DNA of 64,000 bases from Phycisphaerales bacterium (GCA_028279375.1 JANQNW010000003.1:243256-307255); one strand, 5' to 3'. Positions 8,268 through 17,715 are shown, counted from the stretch's first letter. Program-made: numbers and translations. Notes: generated from the letters alone by a model not told the origin.

Positions 8268-10778
8268 ATGCGGATGTCGATTTGTCAGATGCGGCTCGGA
8301 TGGTATCTCGCGATCTCAGTGATCGCTGCGCTCCTTGCAGGTGGCTCCCCATCTCAGGCCGAGGTCGATGAGCCTTGGCCGGAAAGCGCCGAGATACGCT
8401 CCGGTCTCATAGACGTCGTCGTCGATGACGATACGGCTCGCGTCTGGCTGCGATTCGATGCGGAAGCGCCAGAAGAGAGGCTGCTGCGATGCATCTACAC
8501 GCCGGGACTCCGAGGTGGTCTGGGCTCGAATCCAGTCGGCCTCGATCGAGGGTTGATGCGCGACGCCATGCTCGTTCGATTTGTGCGAGTTGGAGATCGG
8601 ATTCTCCTTCTACATGAGAACACACGGTTTCGCGCACTCTCGGATCGTCCCGCGGAGCGCCGCGCCGTCGACGAGTCATTCGCCCGGTCTGTTCTCTGGT
8701 CCGGGCGGCGCATCGACGTCGAAGAGGGCGGGCACGCAGTCGAGCTCACCTCGCTGCTGACGAGCGATCAGCTGGGGATCGCCGCACGACTGCGAGATGT
8801 GGAGGAGGGGAGTTTCTCGCTCGATACCGACGCAAGCGTCGTGCTTCCTGATGAGGCGCTCGTCTTCCCACGGAATCTGGAGTTTGACGCCCTGCTGACA
8901 CTGGAGAGCACGGATCCCGGAAGTGAGATCTGGCAGACGGCGCCAAGCGCCGAGCGCATCACGCTCACAGCGCACCATTCCTTCGTCGCCCTGCCGGATG
9001 ATGGGTATCAGCCGCGGGCCTTTCATCCTCGAATCGCTGGATACCCGCTGACCTTTCTCAACTACTCATCAGCGATTTCAGAGCCGATCGAACGAAAATT
9101 GCTTGTGCGCTGGAGACTACAAAAGGTCAATCCCGGCGCGGCGCCCTCACGTGTCGTCAAGCCGATCGTGTTCTACGTCGATCCTGGCGCGCCGGAGCCG
9201 ATTCGAAGCGCATTGGTCGACGGCGCGCGCTGGTGGGCCGCGGCGTTCGAATCAGCAGGCTTCATCGACGCCTACCGCGTTGAGATCCTCCCTGAAGACG
9301 CTCATCCGCTGGACGCGCGCTACAACGTGATTCAATGGGTGCATCGCGCCACGCGCGGCTGGTCCTACGGCGGCGGCGTCATCGATCCGCGAACCGGGGA
9401 GATCATCAAGGGGCATGTGACGCTCGGTTCGCTGCGTGTTCGTCAGGATCGTCTGCTCTTCGAGGGGTTGCTGGGCGCGGGCGCCACCGGCTCCGGCGCG
9501 CCGGAAGATCCGGTGCAACTCTCGCTGGCGCGACTCAGGCAGCTTTCGGCGCACGAGGTCGGGCACACGCTCGGGATTGCGCACAACTTCGCGGCGAGCA
9601 CATACGACGATCGCGCCTCCGTCATGGACTATCCAGCCCCCCGCATTCGACTGCGCGACGACGGCGGCTTCGATGTGTCAGGCGCGTACGGCGTGGGCGT
9701 GGGAACCTGGGATCACCATACGATCCGCTACATGTACTCAGAGTTCGCGCCCGGCGAGGAGGCTGAGGGGCTCGCCTCGATCGTGCGCGACGGAATCGAG
9801 AATGGGATGCTGTTCCTAAGCGATCAGGATGCGCGCTCGGTTGGCGCGGGGCATCCGCTGGCGAGCCTGTGGGACAACGGGGCGGATCCGATCGCGAGCC
9901 TGCGTGACGCAATGGCTCTTCGCGCTGAGGCGATGAATCGATTCGGGCTCTCGAACATCGACATAGGAAGGCCCGTCGCGCAGATTCAGGAGACGTTCGC
10001 ACCCGTCTACTTTCATCACCGGTTTCAGGTAAATGCAGCGGCGAAGTTCATCGGTGGTCACTTCTACGACTACGCGGTCACCGGAGAGCCGACTCCGCAG
10101 ATGACGCCGGTGTCGCCGGATCGACAGCGAGAAGCGCTCGCGGCGCTCCTTTCCTGCGTCACGCCGGAGGCGCTGGAAACGCCGGCGGCAGTTGAGATGA
10201 TGCTCGCGCCGCGACCGTTCGGTTCGGCGCGCAACCGAGAGATGTTCCCGAGTCGCATCGGCACGATGTTCGATCCTCTGGCGGCTTCGGAGGCGGGCGC
10301 CGACCTGGTGCTCGTCACGCTGCTGCATCCTCAGCGACTCGGCCGAGTCGAGCGCCAGCGCAGGCTCGATTCGTTGACGCTGTCAGTTGGCGAGATCATG
10401 GACGAGATGATCGCAGCGATGATGGTCCCGACGCCTTCTCAGAGCCATCGCCGGCGCGTTATCGCCGAGGTCGGTGAGTCCGTCCTTGTGTCGAGGTTGA
10501 TTGAACTGGCTGACAACGAAGGAGCCTCACCGAGTGTGCGCGCCGAGGCAGAGGCGGCGACCAGGCGCATTGCCAGACTGCTCAGCGAGCGCGGCGGAGT
10601 CCAGGGTGTCTCGGATCCACACGCGCGGCGGCTCGGGCGGCTGATCTCGATCTGGCTGGTGCGGGGAAGCGCGCCAGATCAGTCAGACGCGCTGACACCC
10701 AGTCATGCGCCGCCCGGAGAGCCTATCGGAGCGCAGACCTTGGAGGATTGGTGCTCGCATGGCTGCGGATCGCACTGA
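8268..10778 (+). CDS. Secreted zinc-dependent metalloprotease (metzincin-type)
   Basis: An 836-residue protein. The ATG at 8268 is chosen because a Gly-rich Shine-Dalgarno lies 8 bases upstream and a signal peptide follows directly (hydrophobic residues about 9-25, ending Ser-Gln-Ala); a longer frame would overlap the divergent glycosyltransferase gene. Residues 429-439 contain His-Glu-Val-Gly-His-Thr-Leu-Gly-Ile-Ala-His, the complete metzincin zinc site with three His ligands and the catalytic Glu. A Ser-Val-Met-Asp-Tyr segment about 20 residues later forms the Met-turn. The N-terminal half resembles the DUF5117-type prodomain and the region after the active site the DUF4953-type domain of large planctomycete and bacteroidete metalloproteases; these names are from memory. 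It is probably a periplasmic or extracellular peptidase. Confidence 0.85.
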   Translation: MRMSICQMRLGWYLAISVIAALLAGGSPSQAEVDEPWPESAEIRSGLIDVVVDDDTARVWLRFDAEAPEERLLRCIYTPGLRGGLGSNPVGLDRGLMRDAMLVRFVRVGDRILLLHENTRFRALSDRPAERRAVDESFARSVLWSGRRIDVEEGGHAVELTSLLTSDQLGIAARLRDVEEGSFSLDTDASVVLPDEALVFPRNLEFDALLTLESTDPGSEIWQTAPSAERITLTAHHSFVALPDDGYQPRAFHPRIAGYPLTFLNYSSAISEPIERKLLVRWRLQKVNPGAAPSRVVKPIVFYVDPGAPEPIRSALVDGARWWAAAFESAGFIDAYRVEILPEDAHPLDARYNVIQWVHRATRGWSYGGGVIDPRTGEIIKGHVTLGSLRVRQDRLLFEGLLGAGATGSGAPEDPVQLSLARLRQLSAHEVGHTLGIAHNFAASTYDDRASVMDYPAPRIRLRDDGGFDVSGAYGVGVGTWDHHTIRYMYSEFAPGEEAEGLASIVRDGIENGMLFLSDQDARSVGAGHPLASLWDNGADPIASLRDAMALRAEAMNRFGLSNIDIGRPVAQIQETFAPVYFHHRFQVNAAAKFIGGHFYDYAVTGEPTPQMTPVSPDRQREALAALLSCVTPEALETPAAVEMMLAPRPFGSARNREMFPSRIGTMFDPLAASEAGADLVLVTLLHPQRLGRVERQRRLDSLTLSVGEIMDEMIAAMMVPTPSQSHRRRVIAEVGESVLVSRLIELADNEGASPSVRAEAEAATRRIARLLSERGGVQGVSDPHARRLGRLISIWLVRGSAPDQSDALTPSHAPPGEPIGAQTLEDWCSHGCGSH

Positions 10779-11153
10779 TCAAGGGAGGTCAGCGCTGGGT
10801 CTTCCGATCTTGTTGAAGAGCTGAAGGCGGCCTCCATGTTCCTCTGAGGAGAGAATGGAGTAGGGCCGTCCTTCGGTGTTGTAGAGAATGACGGCGCCGC
10901 CTGTCGCTGCGCCGCCCAGAGACGCGACCGGTTCACCATCCGCACTGTCAATGAGCACGGAGCCGCCGTTTCGCGTCGTGAAGAGCGAGATCCGAGGCTC
11001 TCCCTTGGTGTCGGCGATGATGATGCGCTTCGCGGTGATCGTCTCGAATTCTGCATTGCCCTGAGACTCGCCGGCGGCGCCGAGCACCATGCCGAAGATC
11101 ACCAGGCCGCCGCCCGCCAGCAGACCCTGAAAGAACCGAGATCGTTCGCTCAT
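10779..11153 (-). CDS. Small membrane-anchored beta-repeat protein
   Basis: A 124-residue protein that I cannot assign to a characterised family. One hydrophobic segment near the N-terminus (about 8-27) is either an uncleaved anchor or a signal sequence. After it come four to five short strand-turn units, each about 20 residues, of the form Ile-x-Ile-x-Asp-x-x-Gly-x-Pro-Arg-x-x-Leu followed by a Gly-rich turn. The regular repeats suggest a small beta-solenoid or beta-roll. Short planctomycete proteins with the same opening (Glu-Phe-Glu-x-Ile-x-Ala-Lys-Arg-Ile) are familiar but uncharacterised. The gene is convergent with the metalloprotease gene: the two stop codons abut with no spacer. Confidence 0.7.
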   Translation of the reverse strand: MSERSRFFQGLLAGGGLVIFGMVLGAAGESQGNAEFETITAKRIIIADTKGEPRISLFTTRNGGSVLIDSADGEPVASLGGAATGGAVILYNTEGRPYSILSSEEHGGRLQLFNKIGRPSADLP

Positions 11154-11697
11154 TGAATAGTCCTCACATACGGGGCCGATTGCCCCTTCGATGGGTCTCA
11201 GCGTATCGCCAGGACCCCCTCGCTCGGGGGCAGATCAGAATATTGCCATTTTTTTGCTCGACTGCTGAGAGATCCGCCTCGGAAGTCCGGAGTGTTAGTG
11301 AGCGGGCGTCGAGCCGTGTCCCAATCCGCGGCGATTCCCTGACGCCTGCCGCCAATCAAGCCTTCCCACTGTCGAAACGCATGGGCCCTCGTCGGGCCTG
11401 TGCGTTTCGTGTTTTTTGGATCCCGAGATCCGCAGAAATCGCAAAGCGCCTACCAGTTGATCGCCCCCTTCGACGGCTCCGCGGAAGCCACGAATTCGAC
11501 ATGAACATGTTGGAGGTCGGAGTGCGATCCACTATTCTCGCTCAGGATCAGCCCGTCCTGGCGTCGTGGACCTTTTGTCAAGATGGGCAATCTCGTACTC
11601 CCGCATCAGGGATCTGCGGGCTTTGCAGGTGTGGAACTTGAGGAGCGCCGGCCGGACGCGCCATTGCGCCGCGCCTCCCGGAAAGGATTCAGAGAGC
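11154..11697. other. 544-base intergenic region with an orphan terminator
   Basis: No convincing protein-coding frame is seen here. The open frame running from 11566 lacks coding character before 11698. The left part should hold the promoter of the leftward small repeat-protein gene. A C5/G5 hairpin lies near 11214-11232 and a seven-T run near 11250. A strong intrinsic terminator lies at 11374-11417 (listed separately), although no rightward gene ends before it. The right part is the leader and promoter area of the metalloprotease gene at 11698. Confidence 0.6.
11374..11417 (+). terminator. Rho-independent terminator without an upstream gene
   Basis: The outer arms GAAACGCA (11374-11381) and TGCGTTTC (11401-11408) are perfect complements. 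The inner arms around GGGCC/GGGCC extend the stem to about 15 pairs with two wobble positions and a five-base loop. Three bases later six T residues follow (11412-11417). The poly-T is on the right, so it stops rightward transcription. The nearest upstream rightward gene ends at 10778, with a leftward gene between, so the terminated RNA should start within 11154-11373. Confidence 0.75.
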
Positions 11698-13986
11698 ATG
11701 AACGGATGTGTTGTTCGGGGCGCGCTGCTCAGCGCGGCGCTGTCTCCCTTGATGGTCGGCGTCGCAGCCGGTCAGTTTGCGCTGATTTCGACCGATGGCG
11801 TGAAGGATGCGCTCGGTTCGCGCTTTGAAATCAGGCAGCGCGATGCCGGCGGTCCGGTGCTCATCGAGCAGGGGCCGCGCCGCGCGGCGCAGCTCTACGC
11901 GACCGACGAAGTCATTCAGATCGACACCGAGTTGGTGCTCCGTCCGATGTGCGGCTCTGACCCTGCTGGCCTGACCGAACAGCAGCTGCTTCAGATTCGC
12001 GAGCGCCAGACAGGGATCTTCTCCAACCCGGCGAACTACCAGGTCATCAACAACTCCGGCCCGAGCGCCGAGGGACTCCGTGGTGGCGGCGGTATGGATC
12101 TCGTCTTCCTGACATCGAATCTCCCGGCTGGCGCCGCCGCCGCGATCGCGGCCGCAGAGGCCTACATCGAATCGCAGTTCGCGGATCCGATCACAGTCAC
12201 AATCACAGTCGACTTCCAGAATCTGGGCGGCGGCGTGCTCGGCGCCACCGGAAGCAGCTACGCCTCAGGTCTGGCGTATGACCAGACCCGCGACGGCTTG
12301 CAGGCGGACATGGACGCGGACGACACGATCCAGATGTCGCTTCCTTCCGGCTCGACACTTCCTGTTCGCTACAACGGCAACTCCGACACCGTGACGAATG
12401 AGAATCGCATCTTCATCACGGTGTCCAACTTCAACGCCGCGATCGGTTCGCTTGGCGGCACCGCCGCGAACATGACATTCAACTCCGCGTTCGGATGGGA
12501 CTATGAGCCCCCGGCGATCGGCGGCGGCTTGTACGACTACCAGTCGGTCTTCGTCCATGAGGTCGGCCACGCGCTGGGCTTCGTCTCAGGCACCGACTTC
12601 CGCACGAACGACGCCGAGATGCTGGATCTCTATCGATTCCAGTTCTCGGATGGCGCCTCGGATTACAACCCTGACGATCTCGCCGAGTTTTCGACGACGC
12701 CCCGCATGATCGATCAAAACGCGCCCGGCACCAGCGACGATGTGATCTCCGACATCATCTCGAGCGAGTTTCAGATGTCCGACGGCAGCCCGAATCAGGC
12801 GTCGCACTTCACATCGATGAACCCGGGCATCTACATCATGGATCCTTCGCTCGCCCAGGGTGAGTCGTTCTTCCCGAACTTCTTCCGATTCGGCGACCTG
12901 ACGATGTTCGACGCCATCGGATACGACTATCCGCCGATCATTGGTCTCGACGTCGAGGCGGATGAGCCGCGCGTTGTCAGCGACTCCGCCACAACGACAT
13001 TCACTGTCGAGATCAATCCCTTCGACGACACGCTCGTCGCTTCGAGCGAGACACTCCGCTATCGCTATGACGGCGGCGCCTTCCTGACAGCTCCGCTGGT
13101 CAACGTCGGCGGCACGACGTACGAAGCGACGCTGCCGCAGGGCGCCTGCGATGACATGCCCGAGTTCTATGTGTCAGCAGAAAGCGTGGAGTCCGGCGTG
13201 GTCTCGGATCCGCCCAGCGCCCCCGGCGCCTTCTTTTCGGCTCAGGTCGGCGTGCTGAACATCATCCTCGCGGATGACTTCGAGTCCGACATGGGCTGGC
13301 AGGGCGGCGTCGCGGGCGACACCGCGACGACCGGAATCTGGGAGCGCGTCAATCCAGTCGGAACAGCTGCGCAGCCTGAGGATGACAACACGGCTGATCC
13401 CGGCGATATGTGCTTCGTCACCGGGCAGGGCGTTCCGGGCGGCGGCCTCGGCGACAACGATGTCGATGGCGGCACGACGACCCTGCTCTCACCGAATATT
13501 CCGATTCCCGCAGGCGCCGACGTGACGGTCAGCTACTACCGCTGGTTCTCGAACGCGACGAGCGCAGAGCCGAACACAGAGCCCTTCACCGTCGATGTGT
13601 CCGCCGATGGCGGCATGTGGGTGAATGCGGAGACCGTCGGTCCTGCCGGTGAAGGCACCAGCGGAGGTTGGAACTTCAGCGAATTCCGCGTGCTCGATCA
13701 TGTCACGCCGACTTCCTTCATCAACGTTCGATTCCGCACACAGGATCCAAATCCGGGCTCACTCGTTGAAGCGGGCGTCGATGATGTCGAGATCTGGTAC
13801 GTAAGCTGCGAGGTCGCCTCGACCTGCACGGCAGACCTGACCGGCGACGGCGTGGTCGGCTCTGATGATCTTGCGCAGCTCGTTGGTCTGTGGGGCCAGA
13901 CGGGTGTCGCCGCAGACTTTGACGGCGGCGGCGTCGGCGCGTCCGATCTGGCGTTGCTCATCGGCACGTGGGGACCTTGCCCCTGA
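11698..13986 (+). CDS. Secreted NF038122-type metalloprotease with dockerin-like C-terminus
   Basis: A 762-residue exported protein. The ATG at 11698 has an AAGGA site 10 bases upstream and is followed by a signal peptide (hydrophobic about 8-25, ending Ala-Gly-Gln). Residues 287-295 read His-Glu-Val-Gly-His-Ala-Leu-Gly-Phe, followed by Val-Ser-Gly-Thr-Asp. This is a zincin active site, but the third His expected three residues after the Gly is a Ser, and a nearby Asp may substitute. The overall layout fits the NF038122 group of planctomycete metalloproteases. Two beta-sandwich-like regions follow (about 420-520 and 525-705). The C-terminus has two Asp-rich loops bounded by Cys near 712 and Cys second from last. 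A canonical terminator directly follows the gene. Confidence 0.82.
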   Translation: MNGCVVRGALLSAALSPLMVGVAAGQFALISTDGVKDALGSRFEIRQRDAGGPVLIEQGPRRAAQLYATDEVIQIDTELVLRPMCGSDPAGLTEQQLLQIRERQTGIFSNPANYQVINNSGPSAEGLRGGGGMDLVFLTSNLPAGAAAAIAAAEAYIESQFADPITVTITVDFQNLGGGVLGATGSSYASGLAYDQTRDGLQADMDADDTIQMSLPSGSTLPVRYNGNSDTVTNENRIFITVSNFNAAIGSLGGTAANMTFNSAFGWDYEPPAIGGGLYDYQSVFVHEVGHALGFVSGTDFRTNDAEMLDLYRFQFSDGASDYNPDDLAEFSTTPRMIDQNAPGTSDDVISDIISSEFQMSDGSPNQASHFTSMNPGIYIMDPSLAQGESFFPNFFRFGDLTMFDAIGYDYPPIIGLDVEADEPRVVSDSATTTFTVEINPFDDTLVASSETLRYRYDGGAFLTAPLVNVGGTTYEATLPQGACDDMPEFYVSAESVESGVVSDPPSAPGAFFSAQVGVLNIILADDFESDMGWQGGVAGDTATTGIWERVNPVGTAAQPEDDNTADPGDMCFVTGQGVPGGGLGDNDVDGGTTTLLSPNIPIPAGADVTVSYYRWFSNATSAEPNTEPFTVDVSADGGMWVNAETVGPAGEGTSGGWNFSEFRVLDHVTPTSFINVRFRTQDPNPGSLVEAGVDDVEIWYVSCEVASTCTADLTGDGVVGSDDLAQLVGLWGQTGVAADFDGGGVGASDLALLIGTWGPCP

Positions 13987-14018
13987 CGTGCGTTGAGAAG
14001 AGTTGAATTTCTCACGAA

Positions 14019-14045
14019 CCCCCGGAGTTCGCTCCGGGGGTTTTT
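14019..14045 (+). terminator. Rho-independent terminator of the metalloprotease gene
   Basis: A nine-base arm CCCCCGGAG (14019-14027), a TTCG tetraloop and the perfectly complementary CTCCGGGGG (14032-14040) are followed by TTTTT. It lies 33 bases after the stop codon at 13986 and before the convergent ABC permease gene. Only the right side has a T tract, so it acts on rightward transcripts. Confidence 0.93.
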
Positions 14046-14052
14046 CGCGCGC

Positions 14053-15747
14053 TCAGGCCGCGAGCGCAGCCTGATCATCACTGGCAAGCGCGTCGAGTCG
14101 AATCCGTCGGCGCCATCGAACAAGCTCGGTCTGGATTGCGATGCCGATCGCCAGGTAACCGAGCGATGAGATGAAGACCAGGCGCGGAAGATGCCCGTCC
14201 AGGTTCTCGTCCTCACCGAACGCGTGTTGCGGATCAATCGGTTCGACATGGGAGACGACATTGAACATGCCGTAGAAGCCAGCCGCCGGGGGCGACGGCA
14301 GCGCTACGTAGCTCGCGAGGATCTCCTCATCCCATGCCGCGGCGATGATCATCGTCGCGAAGACCGGTATGACCCAGGCGAGGAACCCGACGAGGAAGAA
14401 CCTGAGCATCCCGAAACGCTCGAGCACGCCCTGTGCAAAAAGCGAGATCCCGAGGAAGAGGCAGGCCAGGAGTCCCCAGGTCCAGATTGGTCCGGCATCG
14501 ACGAAGAAGCGGCCGCTCTCACTGGCGCGCCACATGAGGAGGCCGCACGAGGCGATCGTCACGAACGAGATCACGACGGCGAGCAGCGAGCCGGATGACT
14601 CATCACTGTCGAATGGCAATCGGTTGTGTCCGAGCTTGCGCGCCTTGCTCCAACCCTTGACGAGCGTGTGCTTCGTCGGAGTCGAGAAAAGGAAGACAAG
14701 CATCGCGATGGCGCCGCCGGTCGCCAGCAGGAGCGAGAGAATGCTCGCCATCGTCTCAGTCGGCGACATGTCGAGGATCGCGAGGCGCTGCCCCTCGAAG
14801 ATGCGCTCGTAGGTTTCTCGACCGAAGATCTGCCAGAGGCTGCCGAGGAAGAAGAACATGGCGCCCGCGTGAATCAGAAAACCCTGCACCTTCGAGAAGG
14901 GATGACTGAACTCATTGCGCCATTTGCGATACACGACCGTCCACATCACCACGAGAAGCGAGCCCTGCACGATGAGTGTGTAGAGCGTCGGGTGCATCAA
15001 CGTGTTGAAGAAGGGGACGTTGTCGTAGCTCGCCAGGTTTGCGAATGGACTGTTATAGAGGCGGGGGTGATGCAACTCGATCTCGGCCTGGATCATCCCG
15101 AAGAGCGTCGGACGGATCGTCAGGAACTCGAAGTACGTCAGGCCGAGGTGCGAGAGCTGCGGCAGGACCAGGTAGAGGAAGAGCACCATGCCCTGCGTCG
15201 TGACGGCGGCCAGGCGGGGTTTGGACGACGCCATACCGGCGACCATGCCTGTCATGTGGTACACGAGCACTGATGTGAAGAAGACGAGATAGAAGTGAAG
15301 AATGGTGAGCGACGAGACTTCACTCACCGCGACCGCCCAGACGAGGAACGGGATCGTGAGCGCAAAGAGCACGTACTCGCGGGCCGGCAAACCGAAGAGA
15401 TAGCCAAGGATCTTCGACGTCGGCGAGAGCGGCGTCATGCGCGTGTAATCGAGGAGTCCTTCGTCCCGCTCGATCGCAAGTCCGGAGGCGACGGCGCCGG
15501 TGCCAAGGAGCATCAGGAGGACGCCCTGCACGATGATGATCGGGATGATCATGCCCGCGGCTGCTTCAGAGGACGTCGCGAGTTCCCGCTGCGTCGCCGT
15601 GAGATAAACGATCAGGCAGAGGAATGCGGTGATGCTCAGCACGACGACCGACCAGAGGAAGAACTGACCACCGCGGAGGCGAGATCGCCTTCCCTTCTGA
15701 ATCAGAGGGTTTCCGAAGATCGGTTTCGCGAATCCCGCGGCGCTCAT
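14053..15747 (-). CDS. ABC-2 type exporter permease
   Basis: A 564-residue membrane protein with about 12 hydrophobic segments. The first half has the ABC-2 permease pattern: an N-terminal amphipathic stretch (Asn-Pro-Leu-Ile-Gln-Lys-Gly), a membrane helix at about 30-50, a Gly-Leu-Ala-Ile-Glu-Arg-Asp-Glu-Gly-Leu-Leu-Asp motif near 108 with the following Thr-Pro-Leu-Ser-Pro, and helices after it. That motif is typical of GldF/CcmB-like and YhaP-like permeases, where it contacts the ATPase. It starts on an ATG that overlaps the stop of the upstream ATPase gene by 4 bases and has a strong AAGGAGG site inside that gene. Together they form an ABC transporter; the substrate is unknown. Confidence 0.85.
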   Translation of the reverse strand: MSAAGFAKPIFGNPLIQKGRRSRLRGGQFFLWSVVVLSITAFLCLIVYLTATQRELATSSEAAAGMIIPIIIVQGVLLMLLGTGAVASGLAIERDEGLLDYTRMTPLSPTSKILGYLFGLPAREYVLFALTIPFLVWAVAVSEVSSLTILHFYLVFFTSVLVYHMTGMVAGMASSKPRLAAVTTQGMVLFLYLVLPQLSHLGLTYFEFLTIRPTLFGMIQAEIELHHPRLYNSPFANLASYDNVPFFNTLMHPTLYTLIVQGSLLVVMWTVVYRKWRNEFSHPFSKVQGFLIHAGAMFFFLGSLWQIFGRETYERIFEGQRLAILDMSPTETMASILSLLLATGGAIAMLVFLFSTPTKHTLVKGWSKARKLGHNRLPFDSDESSGSLLAVVISFVTIASCGLLMWRASESGRFFVDAGPIWTWGLLACLFLGISLFAQGVLERFGMLRFFLVGFLAWVIPVFATMIIAAAWDEEILASYVALPSPPAAGFYGMFNVVSHVEPIDPQHAFGEDENLDGHLPRLVFISSLGYLAIGIAIQTELVRWRRRIRLDALASDDQAALAA

Positions 15748-16682
15748 GAAACCTCCTTGGCGCCGACATGCAGCAGGATGTCCTCGACACCTACGCGCCG
15801 CTCGAAGAACGCGCTGATCGGCAGGCCGTCGATGACGAGCTGCTTCAGGAGGGCCGTGGCGTCCGCTTCGGAGCCGCCAAAATCGAACTCCACGCCGCGT
15901 CCGTTCAACTCAACGGAGCTGACGCCGTCGCTCGATTCAACGCGAGCGACGTGAGATCGCCACTCGCCCAGGAATTCGATCACATAACGGCGCTTCTGCT
16001 CCATTCTCGCGGCGATGTCTTCGATGCGACCGCTCAGCTTGAGACGACCCTTCTCCATGATGCCGATCGAGGTGCAGAACTCTGAGAGCTCCGTGAGGAT
16101 GTGCGACGAGACGAGAATCGTCTTCCCACGATCGGCCAGCTTTCGGAGCAGATCGCGCAGATCACGGCGCGCTATCGGGTCGAGACCGCTCGCGGGCTCA
16201 TCCAACAGCATCACCTTGGGATCGGTAAGCACGGTCTTCGCGAGGACGAGGCGTTGCGTCATGCCGCGGCTGAGCGTGCCCGCCATCGTGTCGCGCTTCT
16301 CGGTGAGATTGACGAGCTCGAGGCACTCGGCGACGCGGCGCTTCCGTTCCGATCTCGGAAGAGAGAAAGCGCCCGCATAGAGATCAAGGAACTCCCAGCA
16401 CTTCAGGTTCTTGTAGACCGGCGCAAGGTCGGGCATATAGCCGAGGATGCTGCGGGCGCTTCTCGGATCCTGGGCGACATCGATGCCATCGATGCGGACA
16501 TCGCCGTAAGTCGGGAGCATCAGCGTCGCCAGGACCTTAATGGTGCTCGTCTTCCCGGCGCCGTTGGGCCCGATCAGGCCGTACACCTCGCCGCGCCCGA
16601 TCTCCAGGGAGAGATCGGAGACGGCCGTCACCGTCTTCGCGCCGTCGCGATAGTCAACTCGTACGTCCCGGGTCTCGATCAT
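15744..16682 (-). CDS. ABC transporter ATP-binding protein (DrrA/GldA-like exporter)
   Basis: A 312-residue ATPase. Walker A is Gly-Pro-Asn-Gly-Ala-Gly-Lys-Thr-Ser near residue 38, the Q-loop region follows near 85, and Walker B is Val-Met-Leu-Leu-Asp-Glu-Pro-Ala-Ser-Gly near 160, with the switch His in Val-Ser-Ser-His about 30 residues later. The signature sequence is Leu-Ser-Arg-Gly-Met rather than Leu-Ser-Gly-Gly-Gln, a variant often seen in DrrA/GldA-type exporters. Residues about 220-312 form a C-terminal extension without clear motifs, as in other members of this class. It is co-transcribed and translationally coupled with the permease gene that follows it. Confidence 0.9.
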   Translation of the reverse strand: MIETRDVRVDYRDGAKTVTAVSDLSLEIGRGEVYGLIGPNGAGKTSTIKVLATLMLPTYGDVRIDGIDVAQDPRSARSILGYMPDLAPVYKNLKCWEFLDLYAGAFSLPRSERKRRVAECLELVNLTEKRDTMAGTLSRGMTQRLVLAKTVLTDPKVMLLDEPASGLDPIARRDLRDLLRKLADRGKTILVSSHILTELSEFCTSIGIMEKGRLKLSGRIEDIAARMEQKRRYVIEFLGEWRSHVARVESSDGVSSVELNGRGVEFDFGGSEADATALLKQLVIDGLPISAFFERRVGVEDILLHVGAKEVS

Positions 16683-16822
16683 CGCTCTCAGTGTCGGCTT
16701 GACGCCCTCTTGTACGCCCGTCCCGGCCGCAGGATCGCGCCGCGGTCATGACGAGATTAGTCGGATTCCATCGAAGGGCCTTGCAGGACGGTGTGAATCG
16801 TGAAGACGACGGCCTGACGCCA

Positions 16823-17599
16823 TCACCGCGCCGTCGGCTCCAGGTCGGTGTCGTCCTGTGTTCTTGGGGGCAGAACAGCGAAGATCACGGCCAGCAGAAA
16901 CGCGAACGCTCCCGCCAACTCGATCGATTCCTCGAGGGCGCGCTTCATCAGGTCATCGCCGGTGAAAGAGAGTCCGATGCGGCCGAGGAGTCGATTCGCC
17001 GAGTCCGCCAGTTTGCCCAGTATGAAGCAGGCGATCGCAATGATGATCGCCCACGAAGTCCCGTGACGCTCCGCCAGGCCTCTGCAGAATCGATCCCAGT
17101 TGTCCTTGAGGTACACGATGAAGGCGTATCCCATGACGACGAAGAAGAGCAGGACGATCGCCTTCTCGAGGATGGGAACGTTCGGATCCACGTAATACTC
17201 TGTCCGCTCGATGCCGCCGGTGGTGAACGCCGTATGCCCATCCATCTCCCGCACTGCAATCGTCGCGAGGAAGAGCGCCGAGAGCAGCATCGTTCGCACG
17301 CCGCGCTTCACGAACATCAGGAGCAGTGCGACACCGGCGAAGAGCGCAACCAGTGATGCGTTCTCCATCGGGCCCCATTCGCGAAGCAGGTCCTTCTGTC
17401 CCTGTTCGGGCAGCTGCGCCGTCACCACCATTGAGACGGCGACCACGATCGCGACCATGCCGAGCGTGATGCCGATCTGCAGCCAACTACGGCGCGTCGG
17501 GGGCGGTTGTGTCACATGGATCTCCGGATCGCGGTCGTACTCGCGTGGAATCTGCCGATAGCGACGGCCATCGACCTCAGCGTGCATCGGTTGGATCAT
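16823..17599 (-). CDS. Multi-pass membrane protein of unknown function
   Basis: A 258-residue protein not assigned to any family. The ATG at 17599 is preferred because the longer frame would run into the FmdB-like gene; an ATG 4 codons later is also possible. About 35 hydrophilic residues are followed by six hydrophobic segments (roughly 40-60, 75-95, 100-115, 145-165, 185-205, 230-250). The loop between the third and fourth includes Arg-Glu-Met-Asp-Gly-His, and a charged Asp-Asp-Leu-Met-Lys-Arg-Ala-Leu-Glu-Glu-Ser-Ile-Glu stretch precedes the last helix. The protein ends with an acidic tail. Nothing in the sequence points to a substrate or enzyme activity. The ABC exporter genes lie 140 bases downstream on the same strand. 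Confidence 0.7.
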   Translation of the reverse strand: MIQPMHAEVDGRRYRQIPREYDRDPEIHVTQPPPTRRSWLQIGITLGMVAIVVAVSMVVTAQLPEQGQKDLLREWGPMENASLVALFAGVALLLMFVKRGVRTMLLSALFLATIAVREMDGHTAFTTGGIERTEYYVDPNVPILEKAIVLLFFVVMGYAFIVYLKDNWDRFCRGLAERHGTSWAIIIAIACFILGKLADSANRLLGRIGLSFTGDDLMKRALEESIELAGAFAFLLAVIFAVLPPRTQDDTDLEPTAR

Positions 17600-17715
17600 T
17601 CGCCCCGGCCCAGGATCTCCGGTGCAATGACGTTCGTCAAAGGGCTGACTCAGTCCAGAAGGCGACCAGTGCCGCCGGACGGCAGCGAGTGGACACGATC
17701 GCACTTCGTGCGGAC

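Noticed and set aside
11216-11256. Hairpin CCCCC/GGGGG followed by a seven-T run as a second terminator
   Set aside because: The T run is about 20 bases from the stem, too far for intrinsic termination.
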